Below are positions 12,741 to 13,347 of a DNA stretch of 13,347 nt, piece by piece. The notes beneath the pieces were generated by a model that saw nothing but the letters and a program-made list of their open reading frames with translations, was not told where the DNA came from and made no database searches. Numbering within the stretch: position 1 is the stretch's first letter; each line of letters opens with the position of its first letter. The position numbers and the translations under genes are program-made. This DNA is from an uncultured Lachnospiraceae bacterium. GTDB taxonomy: Bacteria; Bacillota; Clostridia; Lachnospirales; Lachnospiraceae. The stretch is from contig CADBRG010000062.1 in the NCBI GenBank assembly GCA_902797015.1, positions 1 through 13,347 on the forward strand, read 5' to 3'.

Positions 12741-13347
12741 CTAAACTGTTACTTTGGTTCCCGCAAAGCTGCCGCTGGCAGCCTGTATAATACTGTCTTT
12801 ATCCTGTAATGCAAACACGTACATCGGCATTTTGTTTTCCATTGCCAGAATGGATGCCGTCAGGTCCACGACAGCAAGCTTCTTCTCAATTACCTCATCA
12901 ATGCTTACCGTATCGTAACGGACCGCATCCGGATTCACCTTCGGATCACTGTCGTAAACACCGTCAACGGCTTTTGCCAGAAGGATTACGTCTGCTTCGA
13001 TCTCGATCGCACGTAAAAGGGTGGCCGTATCTGTTGAGAAATACGGATGTCCCGTTCCGCCGGCAAAAAATACTACCGCACCCTTTTTCAATGCCGCCAT
13101 CGCTTTATCCTTTGAGAAAAGTGTTGTAAAGCTGCCGCATGCAAATGGTGTCATGACCTCTGTTTCCATTCCCGCATAACGGAAGATATCTGATACATAG
13201 ATGCAATTCATGACGGTTGCGAGCATTCCGATCTGATCTGCCTTTGTGCGATCGATCGTCTCACTGGTACGTCCTCTCCAGAAATTGCCGCCGCCGATCA
13301 CGATTCCGACTTCGATTCCTTTCTGTGTCAGTTCCTTAACCTGACGG
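12741..13347 (-). CDS. pyrH: UMP kinase (C-terminal part, cut by window edge)
   Basis: PyrH phosphorylates UMP to UDP and is a hexameric amino-acid-kinase-family enzyme, distinct from the eukaryotic UMP-CMP kinases. About 201 residues are in the window; roughly 30-40 N-terminal residues lie beyond 13347. Visible motifs are VIGGGNFWRGR, ADQIGMLATVMN, FAGGTGHPYFSTDTA (UMP/phosphate binding), AVDGVYDSDPK and the C-terminal FAGTKVTV. The reading frame stays open to the window end, so the valine codon GTG at 13301 is internal and not the start. It is the first visible gene of the long minus-strand operon and is usually preceded by rpsB-tsf. Confidence 0.97.
   Translation of the reverse strand, partial: RQVKELTQKGIEVGIVIGGGNFWRGRTSETIDRTKADQIGMLATVMNCIYVSDIFRYAGMETEVMTPFACGSFTTLFSKDKAMAALKKGAVVFFAGGTGHPYFSTDTATLLRAIEIEADVILLAKAVDGVYDSDPKVNPDAVRYDTVSIDEVIEKKLAVVDLTASILAMENKMPMYVFALQDKDSIIQAASGSFAGTKVTV

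Noticed and set aside
1..13347. A novel defence, mobile or CRISPR-type system
   Set aside because: All genes except the edge one are core housekeeping genes in a known order; no repeats with spacers, transposases, integrases or toxin-antitoxin pairs were seen on either strand.

Overview
The window looks like chromosomal core DNA from a Gram-positive anaerobe of the Clostridia, most likely a Lachnospiraceae-type genome. The reasons are a Gram-positive-type PolC replicase, the order pyrH-frr-uppS-cdsA-dxr-rseP-ispG-polC, an L20-type leader ahead of infC with an AUU start on infC, strong AGGAGG-like ribosome binding sites and moderate GC content. Every convincing gene reads on the minus strand, so the order of transcription runs from high to low coordinates. 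I see no mobile element, CRISPR array, phage gene or rRNA.

Region A (13347 down to 1947) is one tightly packed unit of nine genes: pyrH (cut by the window edge), frr, uppS, cdsA, dxr, rseP, ispG, polC and a stand-alone PHP-domain phosphoesterase. The gaps are -8 to about 50 bases and I see no terminator or good internal promoter, so it is probably one operon whose promoter lies outside the window. It joins UMP kinase (pyrimidine nucleotides), ribosome recycling, two steps of the MEP isoprenoid pathway (dxr, ispG), undecaprenyl diphosphate synthesis (uppS, which uses the isoprenoid precursors), phospholipid head-group activation (cdsA), an intramembrane protease (rseP) and the replicative DNA polymerase. 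Ahead of frr, rseP and cdsA-dxr the junctions suggest translational coupling: uppS and cdsA overlap by 8 bases, and the dxr ribosome binding site lies on the cdsA stop codon.

Region B (1941 down to 629) is the translation operon infC-rpmI-rplT (IF3, L35, L20). It has its own strong promoter at the end of the PHP gene, and a leader of about 165 bases. The leader carries the features of the L20 autoregulatory leader, including a terminator whose 5' arm can instead pair with an upstream conserved segment. infC starts with ATT, the rare codon used for IF3 autocontrol.

Region C (595 down to 446) holds a strong hairpin/promoter dyad, a tRNA-Glu gene with anticodon CTC and a good intrinsic terminator. 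Region D (443 down to 1) has a promoter and the first 124 codons of a gene I cannot identify with confidence.

I did not find a previously undescribed system. The most interesting points are the infC leader switch, the perfect dyad in front of the tRNA, the odd G1:U72 pair of that tRNA, the PHP gene placed after polC, and the unidentified edge gene.
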